Below, piece after piece: positions 21,135-33,376 of a stretch of DNA of 64,000 nucleotides. A model generated the notes under the pieces. That model worked only from the letters and a program-made list of their open reading frames with translations, had not been told where the DNA came from and searched no databases. Numbering within the stretch: position 1 is the stretch's first letter; each line of letters starts with the position of its first letter. The stretch is from assembly GCA_027946365.1 (NCBI GenBank), contig JAPEUQ010000012.1, positions 620,001 to 684,000 on the forward strand, written 5' to 3'. The DNA comes from Kalmusia sp. IMI 367209. Taxonomy: Eukaryota > Ascomycota > Dothideomycetes > Pleosporales > Didymosphaeriaceae. A program made the translations under genes and the position numbers.

Positions 21135-22256
21135 ATGTCGAAAAAGGTCGCGTTGATAACAGGTGGAGGTAAGAGCGGTTTTCATTATCCCTCTTGTGTA
21201 AATTCAATTTCAATTTCCCTATCCACACTTCTGGTATTCGAACATCACCAACACCAGCTTGCACCACTGTGCTTGTAGCCTGATAATAGCCCTCTCTGAC
21301 AGCCTATAGCATCTGGCATGGGTCTAGAAGTAGCTACCCGACTATCCAAAGACCTCGCTTGGGACATCCACATCCTCGACCTCCCGACGTCCCGCGGCAA
21401 AGACGTCGCAGCATCATTCTCCGCGACCTTCCATTCCTCAAACGTCACAGACGACGCAACTCTCAACCAGATCTTTAAGACAATCTACACCAAAACGAAT
21501 AGACTTGACTTCGTCTTCGCAAACGCAGGCATCGCCGAGCACGCAAACTTCTTCGAAGGACAAGACCCCGACGACATCGCGCTACCCGTGAAGGGCCTCC
21601 ATGCGCTGGTGGATATCAACCTGAAGAGCGTCATAACGACGAGTTACCTCGCGCTGCAGTATATGCGGCGGAGTCCTGGGAGTGACAAGAGTCTAGTCAT
21701 GACGGCGAGTTGTGGGGGGCTGTATCCATCGTATTATTCGCCCATGTGAGTTGCACCCTGGATATCGATCGTACACGAGTACTCCGCGGGAGTTAAGTAG
21801 GGGAAGAGGCGCTGACAGACTGGCGTCATTAGCTACACGGCTACCAAGCACGCTGTTGTCGGTCTGGCGCGCTCTATCGCCCCGTACTTCCACGCTAAAG
21901 CTGGGATTCGCGTCAATTGTATTTGTCCTGGCACTGTGCGGACGAATCTCCTGACGTCTCAGGAATGGGCCAACTTTCCGGATGAGTACTTCACGCCAGT
22001 GGAGAAGATCGGGGACGTGGTTATGATGCTGATTGACGGGAAAGACGACGGGAGCGGAGCGGTAGGCAAGGAGGTAGAAGAAGGGAGCGTAGAGGCGCTG
22101 TTGGCGAAAGGAGGGATGGTGGGAAGGGCGGTGGAGGTGAGCGGGCAAAAGCATTATTATCGAGAGATGGTGGATTATGCAGACGAGGCAATGAGGACGG
22201 TGATGGGAGCGACAAACATAGAGGTATTAGAAAATGCGGAGGAGCGGACGCCGTGA
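21135..22256 (+). CDS. Short-chain dehydrogenase/reductase (classical SDR)
   Basis: Exons 21135-21168, 21310-21745 and 21833-22256 encode 297 residues. The cofactor motif TGGASGMG (residues 9-16) spans the first intron, NAG follows in FANAGIAE, the catalytic Ser lies in MTASCGG, and the catalytic YTATK (Y158, K162) sits just after the second intron. An acidic residue after the second beta strand (HILDLPTS) favours NAD(H). The layout and C-terminal PGTVRTNL resemble 15-hydroxyprostaglandin dehydrogenase-like fungal SDRs. The C-terminus includes a Gly/Glu-rich insertion (DDGSGAVGKEVEEGS). The substrate cannot be told. Confidence 0.85.
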
Positions 22257-24756
22257 GAGATCTGTTGCAAATTATCGATTTTACTTTGTATACATCCCTC
22301 AAAGCCTGTGGAGCATCAAAGCGCGCTTTGGGCACTGTCTAATTCCGTCCAAGAGCTCGGGATAAGACTCAGGTGTAGCAAAATCACATCTTGAGTCTCT
22401 GAGTAGTAGAAGCGTTGTGCGTTGAAGATGATTAGATCTGTTTGAAGACGGGAAGTGTATATATCGCTATCTAGGTTGAATAGAATGGTTACAGATTGCA
22501 ACGAAGAGTACATAGAAGAGATTAGAAGAAGCTCAGTTCCCAAGGTGTAGGCGGAATTGGTAGGGGGCATGTTAGGGTTCGGTGTTTGCCTGAACGTCAA
22601 GGAGAGTACCGAAAATAGAGCCCTCAGTGCAAAGAGCAAGCTATTGATCTCGCGAATGATACACAGTCTTGGAAAAAGCCGTAGGGGGGTTGCCTTGCAT
22701 ATTGTGCGCATTAGATGCATGCGTGCCTAAGCGGTCGTAGCGTTTGTCTTGATTCAATCTTGATTCAGTGAATGCAGCTCTTCCGTCATGACGATACGAG
22801 TGATAATAAGAACACATCACCATGTCTCAATCAAACTCTTACTGCATAGGGTTGTGTCTTCTGCACATGTTGCAAATGTTGTGCGCATACAGGATTTGCT
22901 CATATCACCGGACCAGCGTTGTTTGACTTGGAAGGATTCACTGCATCTTGCTCGTCCGGCCGTAAATAGCTGTGAAGTGCCTACGACACAAAAATCTTGT
23001 GGCGTCCCCGGTATACTAGGCCAGCTACTACGCTGCCCGTCATGTCGCGTTCCATTTACTTCAATCGTGCATCAACTCTTCCTGTTTAGAGAAATGTTCA
23101 CCGCAAGGTTAAAGCTTCCGCTTGTACTAAAGAAGATAAACTTGCGTTCTAGTAGGTCTTGCAAAGAAGGAAGAGGCAGTGCTCTATGATCCGGAACCGC
23201 TGTCTCGAAAACACCGAAGATGATCCTCGCAGTCTATAATTAAACGACACCCGAAGACGCATGACTTCTGATTCGAGATCTGGGCTGCGCATGTAAACAA
23301 TGGAGTTTCTTCACACAAAATCAGATGAGGTACCTGATTATTAGCGTATTGATGTCACTGACTGCCTGAACACTGTATAAAGGTATTTTAAGCTTTGAAG
23401 ATCTCATGTCGGCTTACTCCTTTTAGGGTGTTGAAGCTTCGCCTGCGCCACAATTGTCGTCTCAACCGTACTAAGGATGCACTAATGGGCGAGATTCGCA
23501 CTCGGGTGCGGAGAATTGAGTCGGGCGTTTCCCAAGCATACGCCCTGTATTGCGATTTGTCGCGTGTGACTGAGCAATGCTTTGGCGTTGTGGCAGTTGC
23601 TCAAGCTACTGGTCGCAATAAGCACCTAGAATCTGTGAGAAACGGCGCGGTTACACAGCCATTCCCAAGGCTGTGGTATAGTCAACTTGACAACTTTGTG
23701 CGAAATGAGGCTGCTTAGAGCTCGGAGTCCGCTTCGTTTGAGACTGAGATGTCGCGCGAAATGTGGGTGCACAGCAACCAACGTCCCCACGGGATGATGT
23801 AAGTGCCAGGACAAGACAGCTCTCGGAAGGAGCAACCGAGAATTAGAAGATTCGAGGGTCCGAATGTGGAGGTGGAATGATGCGCGAATCCTCGTAGGCA
23901 ATCCGATCAGGACAAATTTTGAGTTCTGACTCGCGCTCGCGCTTGTCTCGCGGCTCGAAGCGAACAGAATCTGCCTTGCGCCATGATCTGCCAACTCCCG
24001 GACTTTGTTGTTGTCCCTCGGTAGAGCGGTTGTTTGAGGTTCGAACTCGAATATGGTCTCACCACGCATAATGCTCTGGTAGCTTGTCCGGACTGTCGTG
24101 CACAACAGTCGGGGAGAAGCCACGACAGTCTGGCTCTGCGGGCAAGCGCTCTGCTCCATCCATTTCATCTTTGATCAACAGAATTAGAAAATGCGAACGT
24201 GGTAGCGTGCTGCTATGCGGTGGGGTTTGGCGGGCTCCATACGAGGTATTCTTAGCATGCCCAAGGCAGGCGGCCGCTAGGAGAGGAAACCTAGTCAACG
24301 GCTGCGGTGCGTGTGCAAGAGAGCAGCTCGTTCATCGCAGGATCCGGGAAGATGAGTGAATGCTGTTGAGGACAAGTGACGTTGGAAGAAGGCTTGACTG
24401 GACCCCACCTGCCTGATTCCCCTTGAGGCAGTCACGGCCGCAGGCTAGTTCACGATGGTGTTCAACCGAGGACTCGTAGATCGACCCCAACGTCGCCTCA
24501 CCCTATCCTCCGCCATGTATGTTTTCCCGGCCGCCCCAGAAATACACCCGCGTCGTTCTCTTGACCATTTCGAGCGGGCGCGCAGCCTGGCTACGCTCTA
24601 CACTGCGAGACACGCGTGCGAAACACGCTCGGGCATGAGCATGAACGATTAGATCCCGAGAGGCAGGTCGCAGTTGCGTACTGCTGAAGAGGTGCGTCGA
24701 CCCGCCGGAGCGCCAGCCTGCAGTTTCGGCCTGGAGGAGCATCTCGAGCTTCATGG

Positions 24757-24788
24757 GAGCAGTCAATCCTGAGGAGCAGTCAATCCTG
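24757..24788. repeat. 17-bp tandem duplication
   Basis: GAGCAGTCAATCCTG occurs at 24757-24771 and again at 24774-24788, two copies of a 17-bp unit in the noncoding region upstream of the C2H2 gene. Confidence 0.6.
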
Positions 24789-25150
24789 GGGAGCAAGGAG
24801 GAGTCCGACCTGGGAGCGGACGCAACATCGCGCCAAGTCATGATCCTCTCCAAACCTGCTTCGCAAGGCCTCTCGTCCCTCTTCGGACGACACATGCTCC
24901 ACGAAATGCAGGTGCTGCTGGGCCCGCGTGTGGCCGCCGGCCCATAACGGCAGCCCGGCCGTTGGGTATGTTTCTCGCTACGCCTCGAAGACGTCTACTC
25001 GAGCCCATGGGCATTCGAATGCGCTGTCCTCCTACGCGCCGCCAACGCCAAACGAACTAGCACACTTGGCAGCGTGGCCCATTGCGGCGCCCTATGCTCC
25101 AGGCTGGCGTCACTGGTAACACCTGACAGGGTGCGGAGCGGCACACAGGC

Positions 25151-25187
25151 TGTCGGCGCTGTCGGCGCTGTGAGCGCTGTGAGCGCA
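25151..25187. repeat. 9-bp tandem repeat, four units
   Basis: Two copies of TGTCGGCGC followed by two copies of TGTGAGCGC, a short minisatellite in the GC-rich region upstream of the C2H2 gene. Confidence 0.6.
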
Positions 25188-26603
25188 ATCCTGGACTCTG
25201 CGGACGCACGTGAAGAGCGAGGTTGGCAGTGCGGTCGCGCGTCGCTGTCCACCGCTCTGAAACGCTCTGACTCAGAAATTAAGTGATCAGATCACGTTCG
25301 CTTCCCAGACCTATCAATGTCCTATTTATACCTTGTTCTGTGGTACATCCTCGCCCGATGTGGCCCCCGGCCTAAATGGCGGCGGCGACGACGAACGCCG
25401 TCCGGCTACGCTCTGCCGGTGTTACGTGCTTTTGTACTCGACCGGCCTTGACATTTCGCATCCGCACGGGCAGCGCGCTAACGTGCACACCGACACTGCT
25501 CTTTTGCGTGCGCGATCGTCCCACGCTACGGCCCTGCTGCTCTGGGGGAACCGCTTTTTGGCCCCCTGTCCTGCCGCCTCTGATGTCGTCTTACAGCACC
25601 ACCAGAGGGGCTTCGACGTGTCCGTTCACAGCAGCGCACTTCAGCTCGGAGAAAACATGAAGCAGTGGTTCCAGCAGGCGAGTCCTTCTAGAAACCTTCC
25701 ATCACCGACGCACCGTTGTCCGGTGCGCAGGGGCACGCGTGAGGTGCCGCCCGGCTGCAGATGCGCTCGTGGACGACAGCAGTTTAATTGCACGCGCCCT
25801 GGACGACCCTAGCCGGCCCCGTCAGAGCACCGGGCTGGAGCCAGAGCTTGTTATCTCCCGTCATAGCGGTTGACCCCAGTTGCAGGGATCTGCTGGTCAA
25901 TCCCAAGGCTCACTCCAGCACCCACCGCATTTTGTGAAGACTTATGCACTCCTGCTCAAGCGGGAGGGGAGGCAGCCACGATGCGGTCTCTAAACAGCAA
26001 GTCAAAGCTCGGCCAGTATGAGCCAACCTTGTCCACTCTTGGGGCGCTCTTTAGTCGGGCTCTATGCTGTATTTATCGAAATAGTTCCCCTACGTGAGAT
26101 GCACTCTTATTCCTGACAGCACCATAAGCTCTTCTTCTGCCTGCGCCTTGGATCTACATCGCCATCCGTCTTCCTGAACTTTGCTTGAACGACTGGCCTC
26201 GGTTTCTAACTTGGTCTACGTTAGGCCTGTCCCACGGGCCAATCATCCCAAGCCAGCAACTGCGAGACATCGCTCCGCCACTGTCCGCCACACTGCTCCA
26301 CGGGTTACCAGCCTTATGTTGCGGAAAAGCATCCCTAGACCCTCACGGAGCTAAACATACACACGGACTACCCAATACAGCCCTACTTACGCCCTAACCT
26401 TCTCCGACCTGGTCTACTTCTTGAAACGCAACCGTTGTCACTCTACATCTAAGCATCTCATCCAAGCGCACTGGCCTTCCTTCCTGTGATATACGACCGC
26501 CTCGCCCACGAGTCTGAGCATCCTTCTAAGCCGACACGCATCGCATCTGCCTAACCTTCCATCCCCTCAACATCCGTCTTCACCTGGCATAGCGATCTTC
26601 ATC

Positions 26604-27477
26604 ATGACGAACTTCTTCTCTCCCGAGGCCGAGATGGCTCTCATGGTGCAGAACGATGGAATGGGACACCTTTTCCCTTCGAGTTCTTGCCAATCGCCAC
26701 CCAGCATCATGTACTCGCCGCCTCTGCACCAAATGTCGCATCGGCCTCCGACAACACAACCGACGACCGGCCACATGTATCCTTCCGGACACGAATACCC
26801 ACCCGTAGTGAGCTCACCATACCCGCCACAGAGTTACTGGACGTCCCAACCTTTGCCGATTCCGCAGACCCACGTAACCTACTCTTCCTACCCACCACTT
26901 TCAGCAATGAGCACGACTCAGACTCTCGCGCCGGACTCTAGGTATTTGCCACAATCCATGGGTGGTGTCCGACCATCGAGATCACTGTCAGCTTCATCAA
27001 GCCTGGGTGTACCGTCAACACGAGCTGCAGAGAGGTCACCACCATCTCTCTCGCGCTCGCTATCGCCGAGTTCGCCAGACTTGAGGGCGTACGGTTTCCC
27101 GAACAAGAACGGTACCTGGAGTTGCGCATATCCCGGCTGCACATCAAGGGCAGTTTTTACGAGGGGTTGTGACTTGAGGAAGCACCACAAGAGGCACACC
27201 AAATCATTCTTTTGTCGCCACGAGGGATGCCCTCAAGCTACTGGCGGCGGTTTCTCAAGTAAGAAAGACCTCGCGAGACACGAGGCAAAGCACAACCCGG
27301 GCGTCCTATGCGATTGGGATGGCTGCGACAGAGTCTTCAGTCGCGTTGACAACATGGTGAGTGAAATAGGACACAGAGCCGAAACGAAGCTAACGAACCG
27401 AACAGCGGGATCATGTTAAAAGGATACACCTGAAAGCGTCTAGGAACGGAACAGGTCCAAAGTCAATGGCAACATAA
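26604..27477 (+). CDS. C2H2 zinc-finger transcription factor
   Basis: Exons 26604-27356 and 27406-27477 (49-nt intron) encode 274 residues. The first ~170 residues are Pro/Ser/Tyr/Gln-rich (YSPPLHQMSHRPPTTQP, SSYPPLS) and look like a disordered activation region. Three zinc fingers follow at about 174-198 (C-x4-C, H-x3-H), 204-230 (C-x4-C with a Gly-rich insertion) and 236 onward (CDWDGCDRVFSRVDNM), the last completed by exon 2 (RDHVKRIHLKAS). The linker and the RVDNMRDHVKRIH motif are typical of fungal developmental or stress C2H2 factors. The unusually long empty flanks suggest a heavily regulated gene. The specific regulator cannot be named. Confidence 0.82.
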
Positions 27478-30400
27478 AATGACACTTCTATCGTTCGTCC
27501 CGATGGCGATCGTCGCCTTGCGAGACGGCCTGGAGCAGTGGTCTCCCGGCGCAGATGACGAGCACGCGCATGTCCGAACCGAATTCCAATGTTGATGTTA
27601 TCACACGCACTCGGACCAGGCTGTCTGATGCTAGAGATACACCAACCATCCGTCGACCAAGCTCGAAAGTCTGGAACTTTTTTCTCTACGATCATTCACG
27701 ATACCCAACTTCACGTTTTCCAACATTCACTCTATAGAAGCCCACAGCATCGGGCATTGCATAGCTATGGAGTTCAATTGATTTAGGGAAAGACTTGAAG
27801 GAAACCGCGTCCTTCTAGGACAACACAGCTGGTTTCCAAAGGTATAGGGACTGTATTTCCCCGTTGTGTCCTTTGTGCAAGCGTTCCAAGCATTTTCTAG
27901 CTACACACAACTATTTGTTGGCATTTACCTGCTTCCTTCCTCATGTTTCCTCGTCCCTCTCGTCTCAATAATCACATTGACTACAGCTTTCTTGAGGCCT
28001 TGACATGACTACAGACACCCCTCCACTAAGCCGACAACCTTCTTGGATCGGCATTAGCAAGCTCGAACGTCATGCCAGGTCGTGGTTGGGTAGCCGCTTG
28101 GATCTGAAACGGCCGCAGTTAGTGTGGGTGGCCTGAATTTTTGACAAGGCTGATTTGGTGTGTCTTACAAATAGACAGGAATTGTTCCCGCACGAATGAC
28201 ATTCGACAACCACGCTACTGCGATAGCTTGCGGAGCTGGGCGTCAAGTTTTTACCACGGTGACAGCTCTTCTGTGGACTGATGCACGAGTTTGCATACGC
28301 GCTGTTGGGAATTCCTTCATCTCAAGGATCAATGATTGGACCACGGAAAGTGGCAAGCTGCTGAGGAGTCGCTGCCGGCTCGGCCGCTGTTACTCCCCGT
28401 ATCCAATCTCACAATATGGGCTCTATCAAGCATATTGCGTAGTCAGACCGCCTGCCCAACGGGGCAAAGCAGGATGCCGCATATCAAGCGACATGGCTCG
28501 TTCCAGACTAGCCATTCTTCGTGTGTACGAGTAGACTACGCTGTGAGGGTCAATGAAAAGCATTGTTACCAATGGATCATCCCGGGACCGGGAGCTCCAG
28601 GATATGAGCATGTGTGCCACACATCGGGGAATGTCACACTCGAAAGCCGCCCCAATACCACATCGCACGGGAAGCTGCAAGCGCACGTCTCCGGCGACAC
28701 TACTCATACTGACGAATGGCCCACGATAGGCCATAACGTTCTCGCAGGCGGCGCTTAATTTTGTAAAGGAGAAGGGAGGTACCTGTGCTCCACGGCCTTG
28801 AATGTACAACTCGGCAAGCCGCGATCCCCTTTTCGATTCGGAGGCACTGTTGCGGCTTACGTTGGCAGGAGAGCTCTTTGCGCTTGCACCAGCGAACTGT
28901 ACGCTGTACATACCCCTTTCGGCATGCCTTCAGAAGGCGCCGAAAATGCTTCGAGCCGCGGGCGATCTCCCATGCCCCGCCAATCCTTCACTGACAGTTC
29001 AACGCCGGGCGAACGTCAGGGCAATCGCCAGGGCGAGCGTCAGGGCAAGCGTAAGGCCTCTCGCTATCAATAGAATTAAGCATAACGGCATCTCCTTCCC
29101 AGCGGAATCCGCCATGTGTCTTGCCTCGCCCACGGAAAGGCCCAGGGCAGCGGATGCACCCGCCATTTGGTCGGCCTGACTGTCAGTCGCCCTGGACCGG
29201 TCACGTTGTGCCCGCGTGGTCTTCCCTTCTTCCTGGTGTGTTTTGACCAATAAGAATGATAAACGAAGCGTCCAACCACAAGGTCGGGAGTTCCCACAGC
29301 CTCATGGCCCCACGACTTCTCCTCAACATGCGGGCAGCGCCCGGTATCATCTCACCCTCTTTCGCCCCGTGCATCCCCGTTAGGGCGGATATGGCTCGCG
29401 ATTCGTCAAGTAAGCGAAGAGTCCAAGCGTGCGCTATCACTCTTTTGCTTAGGTTGCATTAGCGCCGATCGTTATGGCCCGCGCGGAGGCCGAATCTCAC
29501 CCTCTGTATATCAGAGAAGCCAACCAAACGGCCTACCAAACGAGCCTCACCGTCCTTGCATTTCTACATGCCTCAGCTCTTCACCGCACGCACACTACAA
29601 CAGCCCCCAGCGTCATCACTTTTACCGAAGGGCGAACACAAAGCTCGCTGAAGCCGAAGGTGAGATTGTGCGCGCATTGAGTAGTTCGACAGGGCTGCGT
29701 ATGACCGGGGGTCATGCAATAACAAGACAAGCCCCCGTTGTTTGAGGCTCAACAGCCCGTCTGCAAGGCGCAGTTGTCCTCGCCGACTTACAACAGGTGT
29801 TGTTGTGTGACTGCAGTATACGAGCGAAGAAGTGCTTCGGCAGAGTCACCGACGACATGCCCGTCATTTTCTCTATTATTACACCTGGTCGCTGTTCCGG
29901 ACGCGGAAGGTGGCTATGTGAACGGTCGCGTTTCAGATGTTCAAGCTTTTGCGTTGCCGAACGCGCCGGTCTATTCGCTCGCCAATTGAACACTGGCGGT
30001 CGCTGACCTTGTTGTACGACCCCTTGGCCGTACTAATTACTACTCATAGTGGTGGTGCTCGGGGGGGTTGCCATGCACCACCGCATGCGGCTTTCATATC
30101 GCTGCCCCGGCTGCTGAAAATGCAGCTATGATATGCCTCCGATAGGGCTGCATTCGGTCTTTCCAAACATCGTACACCTTACCACGTGGAGTCGCTGCCC
30201 AGTATTCGGAGATCTACAGCGCTGTATCAGAACCTCACACACATTGCCCAGTGCTACTCGCAGTGCGACCCACGACACGGTGCAACTACAGAGCTGAAGT
30301 TTCGGGCTGCTTAGACGGAAAGTTCAATCTGCGACATACGCTGTACGCTATTCCATCGTTCAGAACACCATCCTCCCCACTTAGCGGTAGAAGGAAAAAA

Positions 30401-31136
30401 GCGCTAGCGTACGGACATTCGCGATTCCCCAGTCTAGGACACGAAAAGCTAGAGTCTGTATTTACTCGTGATCTGCGACGCCGTCTCCACAAGAGGCATC
30501 TGGTCTGGCATGCTTCGGCGCTTCCGACGGGACGAATGTCCGATCACATGGTATGGTCACACCTAAAAGTAGCTACGTAATTTGCGAGCACTTGCAATTT
30601 GGCCCAGTGGGTAACAGCCCGGAAGTCGGTCGCTTCAGTCCTGCAGTGGTTCTCTTGCCATCGCAATGCTAACTCGAATAGTCGTGCACGTGCGCTAGCT
30701 CTGAAATCGAATTTCACTCTTCCTTCGCTCCCTACTTCCTCCTCACGTTAGGAGCACCTTTCGCAGCTCTACTGCAGAGGCAAAAAAATCGAACAAAGTT
30801 TCTCGAGTGTGCGTACGCGGTCACGGCATGCCCACTGCCAATGAATGACAATGATCTTATCACTTGACCAGCCCAAGCCTATCGCGGTATGGTCTCTCCT
30901 CTACTGGAGGGGGACGCGTAACACAGCGAACCCAAAGAAGCCATCGTGAGAAGCCAATGAGTCGACTGTCGACGTTCGCATCTCCACTGCGTCGCAAGGC
31001 TTCGTAAGCTCTTCGTAACATCAATTTCTGCTTTTCCCTGGCTGTTGTTGCGCATGCGTTGGTAAATACCAGGTTGGCAGCACACCGTTGTCGGAGTCCA
31101 AGTATCGCGCACCGCATTGACGGGACCGGTATCTTC
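27478..31136. other. Long gene-poor region downstream of the C2H2 regulator
   Basis: About 3.7 kb with many short overlapping frames on both strands, none with a recognisable domain, signal peptide or consistent splice structure. A 12-bp tandem repeat lies at 29024-29059. I see no RNA gene. Confidence 0.4.
29024..29059. repeat. 12-bp tandem repeat, three units
   Basis: Three near-identical units (CGTCAGGGCAAT, CGCCAGGGCGAG, CGTCAGGGCAAG) in a row. One frame reads them as a G-x-R-Q-type repeat, but that frame has no other support. Confidence 0.5.
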
Positions 31137-33376
31137 ATGATGCATACCCAACCGCTCTTTTCGGTGCTCTACTTTTCGTTACATCTTTCTGTGTTTAATC
31201 CGGTGTCTGCCACTCCTATTTCCAAAGCTATAGATATAAAACCCCAAAATGCGAACCATATCTTCAACGCGATACATTCCTCAATGCGCCAATGGGGCTC
31301 CTCGCTCAATCACAATGGCATGTCGTTTTTCATGGCAACAGTACCTACAGGCACGCAACTATATCACGGAACCGCGAGTAAGGACGTGGTAAAAAGGTAT
31401 GGAGTGGCTCGCGTTCGAACCGGAACATGCGTTGGTTTTCGCGAGACCAAGGTGGGGACCGCCTGGAGGAAGGAGGCCTGGGCATGGAGACGAAGATGAA
31501 AGCAAATTCGAGGCACACCACGTTGGCCATGAAGGCGAAGACATTGATGAATGCCATCCTCCACACGATGGCGCATACGATCCTTGGTCGAGGCAGGGCC
31601 ACGCACATATGCCACCACCTCCACCCTCACGTCATGACGGATCTTCAATACCTGGACATCCTCATGGACCAATGGATCACGATTTTCTTCAACCTCCAGG
31701 GCATCCACACGGACCGCCAGAGCATGATATGCCATCCCCTCCAGGTCCACCCCATAGACCGCCTCCCAACTATGATGGGCCTCCTCCACCACCTCCGCCA
31801 CACCACAAGGGCCCTCCGCCACCTCCTCAATCCCAACGTCGCACCCAACGCCCGTTTTCAGACTCTTTGTTACCAGGTCGATCTGGCGGAAATGGCTACC
31901 TCCACACCTACATCCCCACCCGCCCTTTGAGGCTCCTCTACGTTGACGGCCTCTCCGCGGGCAAAACACCAAATGGCACCCTGGACACGCAAGATGTGCT
32001 TCTCCTCAATCTCACCAGCTCCCCAAGGTCCCCCCATGGGCGGCGAAATAGAGCGCGCGCGCGGCATGTGCGATCTCGCCATTACACTTTGGGAGGATCG
32101 CATTGACGGTATCCTGCGTATGGAAGCTGGGTTCGAGATCATACTCTGCAAGTTTGAAGGAAAGGTGCAGCGGAAGAGTGTTGTTGTTGTTGATGGTGAG
32201 AAGGACGAGGAAAGAGGAGGAAGAAAAGTCACGGGCGGGTGGCGGTACATCAAGGCTGTTTCGGAGCGGTACCACGGCATTGGTGGAGACAGGGTGAAGG
32301 TAAACTACGAGGATTTTGTGAGTATTTTTGCGTTTGACGAGGGAGGAAGCATGCAACTATGGAAGAACGATGTCGTGAGTGATACGCCGCACCCAAGGCT
32401 GCAGAACGCTTCACCTAAGCAACTGGGCCCTATAAAGGACGCAGTGACAGAGATGGTGTTGAGGAGCGAACCATCGGGAGAGGATGAGGGAAGGGACTGG
32501 CAAGCCATCGCTGATATGGTAGTAAAGAGATACTCAGCTTCTCTGCACTACTTGCACACCGATGCTTCAGTCCGTCACAGCAAGGAAGCCTTTGCGGCCT
32601 ACCTCAACACGCTCCTCCAACCCTTTGTATCGCCCTCGGCGCGCAACACAACCCTCGAAATCGAGCGCTGCATCGCACAATTCATCCCGCTGCTACCAGT
32701 CCCTCCTTCCAGGTCGGCTTCCCTTGCACACTCCACCCTACACACCGTCACATTCCACATATGTAGCACGCTTCTCAACGCTTTCGATGCCTCAGCAACC
32801 ACACTGTCCCGCTCTCTCGCTGCCACATCCTCACCACCCTATCACGCGCTCGATCTCATCGACAGCCTGGTTGGCTACCTGCAGTGGACGACATGGAAAG
32901 AGTGCGGCACATGCGCCGACGAAGAAGTCTGTTTCATCCCGATATGGCCATGGGGCTCGTTGGAGAACCACAAGACGCCCCGCTGCATCAAGGAAGACGG
33001 AGTTGGACATGGATACTGGGGACGCATGGGGCCGCCGCCGCCAGACCACGAGCATCCAGGCGACGACGAGCGACCGGGCCCTGAAGGGCCAGACTTGACC
33101 CCGTCTTCAGCTCGCCAGGGCTGGGAGCACGGCAGCGAGCAGAGAATCCGACATGGTGGTCGAAGGAAAGGGGGCCGATGTGACCCGCAGAGACACGCCC
33201 ATACCCACGCCCCAGGACATCATCATGATGGTGGTGGTGGTGGGCAGGGTTGGGGATTCTGGGGCCGTTTGAGAGTGATCGTCGTGCAGGTGGAGGAGTG
33301 GTTCGGGTGGAGGCGTGGGCCGCGCCATGTTGATGTGGAGGTCAGGGTTTCACTAGCGAATAGAAGGAACCGATAG
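31137..33376 (+). pseudogene. Secreted His/Pro-rich fungal protein gene with two +1 frameshifts
   Basis: The gene starts at ATG 31137 with a signal peptide (HTQPLFSVLYFSLHLSVF) and runs in three successive frames. The first shift is at the A-run 31391-31395, where one fewer A would join YHGTASKDVVK to GMEWLAFEPEHALVFARP. The second is near 32018-32025, where one fewer base would join DVLLLNLT to APQGPPMGGEIERARGMC. Both sides of each break are coherent: GYLHTYIPTRPLRLLYVDGLSAGKT before the second, WEDRIDGILRMEAGFEIILC after it. A His/Pro-rich repeat region lies at about 31600-31850, and CGTCADEEVCF plus a His-rich tail near the end. The family is a fungal secreted protein of unknown function. 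Intron solutions are too short to explain the shifts; sequencing error in homopolymers is the main alternative to true decay. Confidence 0.65.

Larger units (their letters stand above)
22257..26603. other. Long gene-poor region upstream of the C2H2 regulator
   Basis: About 4.3 kb without a supported gene. The 22257-23600 part is ordinary intergenic sequence; from about 23700 to 26500 the sequence becomes richer in G and C and is full of short frames without domain features (for example 23626-24168 minus, 25333-25812 plus). Short tandem repeats occur at 24757-24788 and 25151-25187. The last 500 bp before 26604 is pyrimidine-rich, as is common in long fungal 5' leaders. It probably holds the extended promoter and leader of the zinc-finger gene. 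Confidence 0.45.

Noticed and set aside
24001..24060. tRNA-like words (GGTAGAGC followed by GGTTCGAAC)
   Set aside because: The D-arm-like and T-arm-like words are only about 10-15 nt apart, leaving no room for an anticodon arm, and no acceptor stem pairs.
23626..24168. 180-codon minus-strand frame in the gene-poor region
   Set aside because: Composition looks like noncoding GC-rich DNA; no domain features and many overlapping frames of similar length nearby.
25333..25812. 159-codon plus-strand frame in the GC-rich block
   Set aside because: Low-complexity Cys/Arg/Pro-rich translation typical of chance frames in GC-rich DNA; an overlapping frame in another phase is similarly open.
31364..31972. 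202-codon minus-strand frame opposite the secreted-protein gene
   Set aside because: It is the antisense shadow of the His/Pro-rich coding region on the plus strand.
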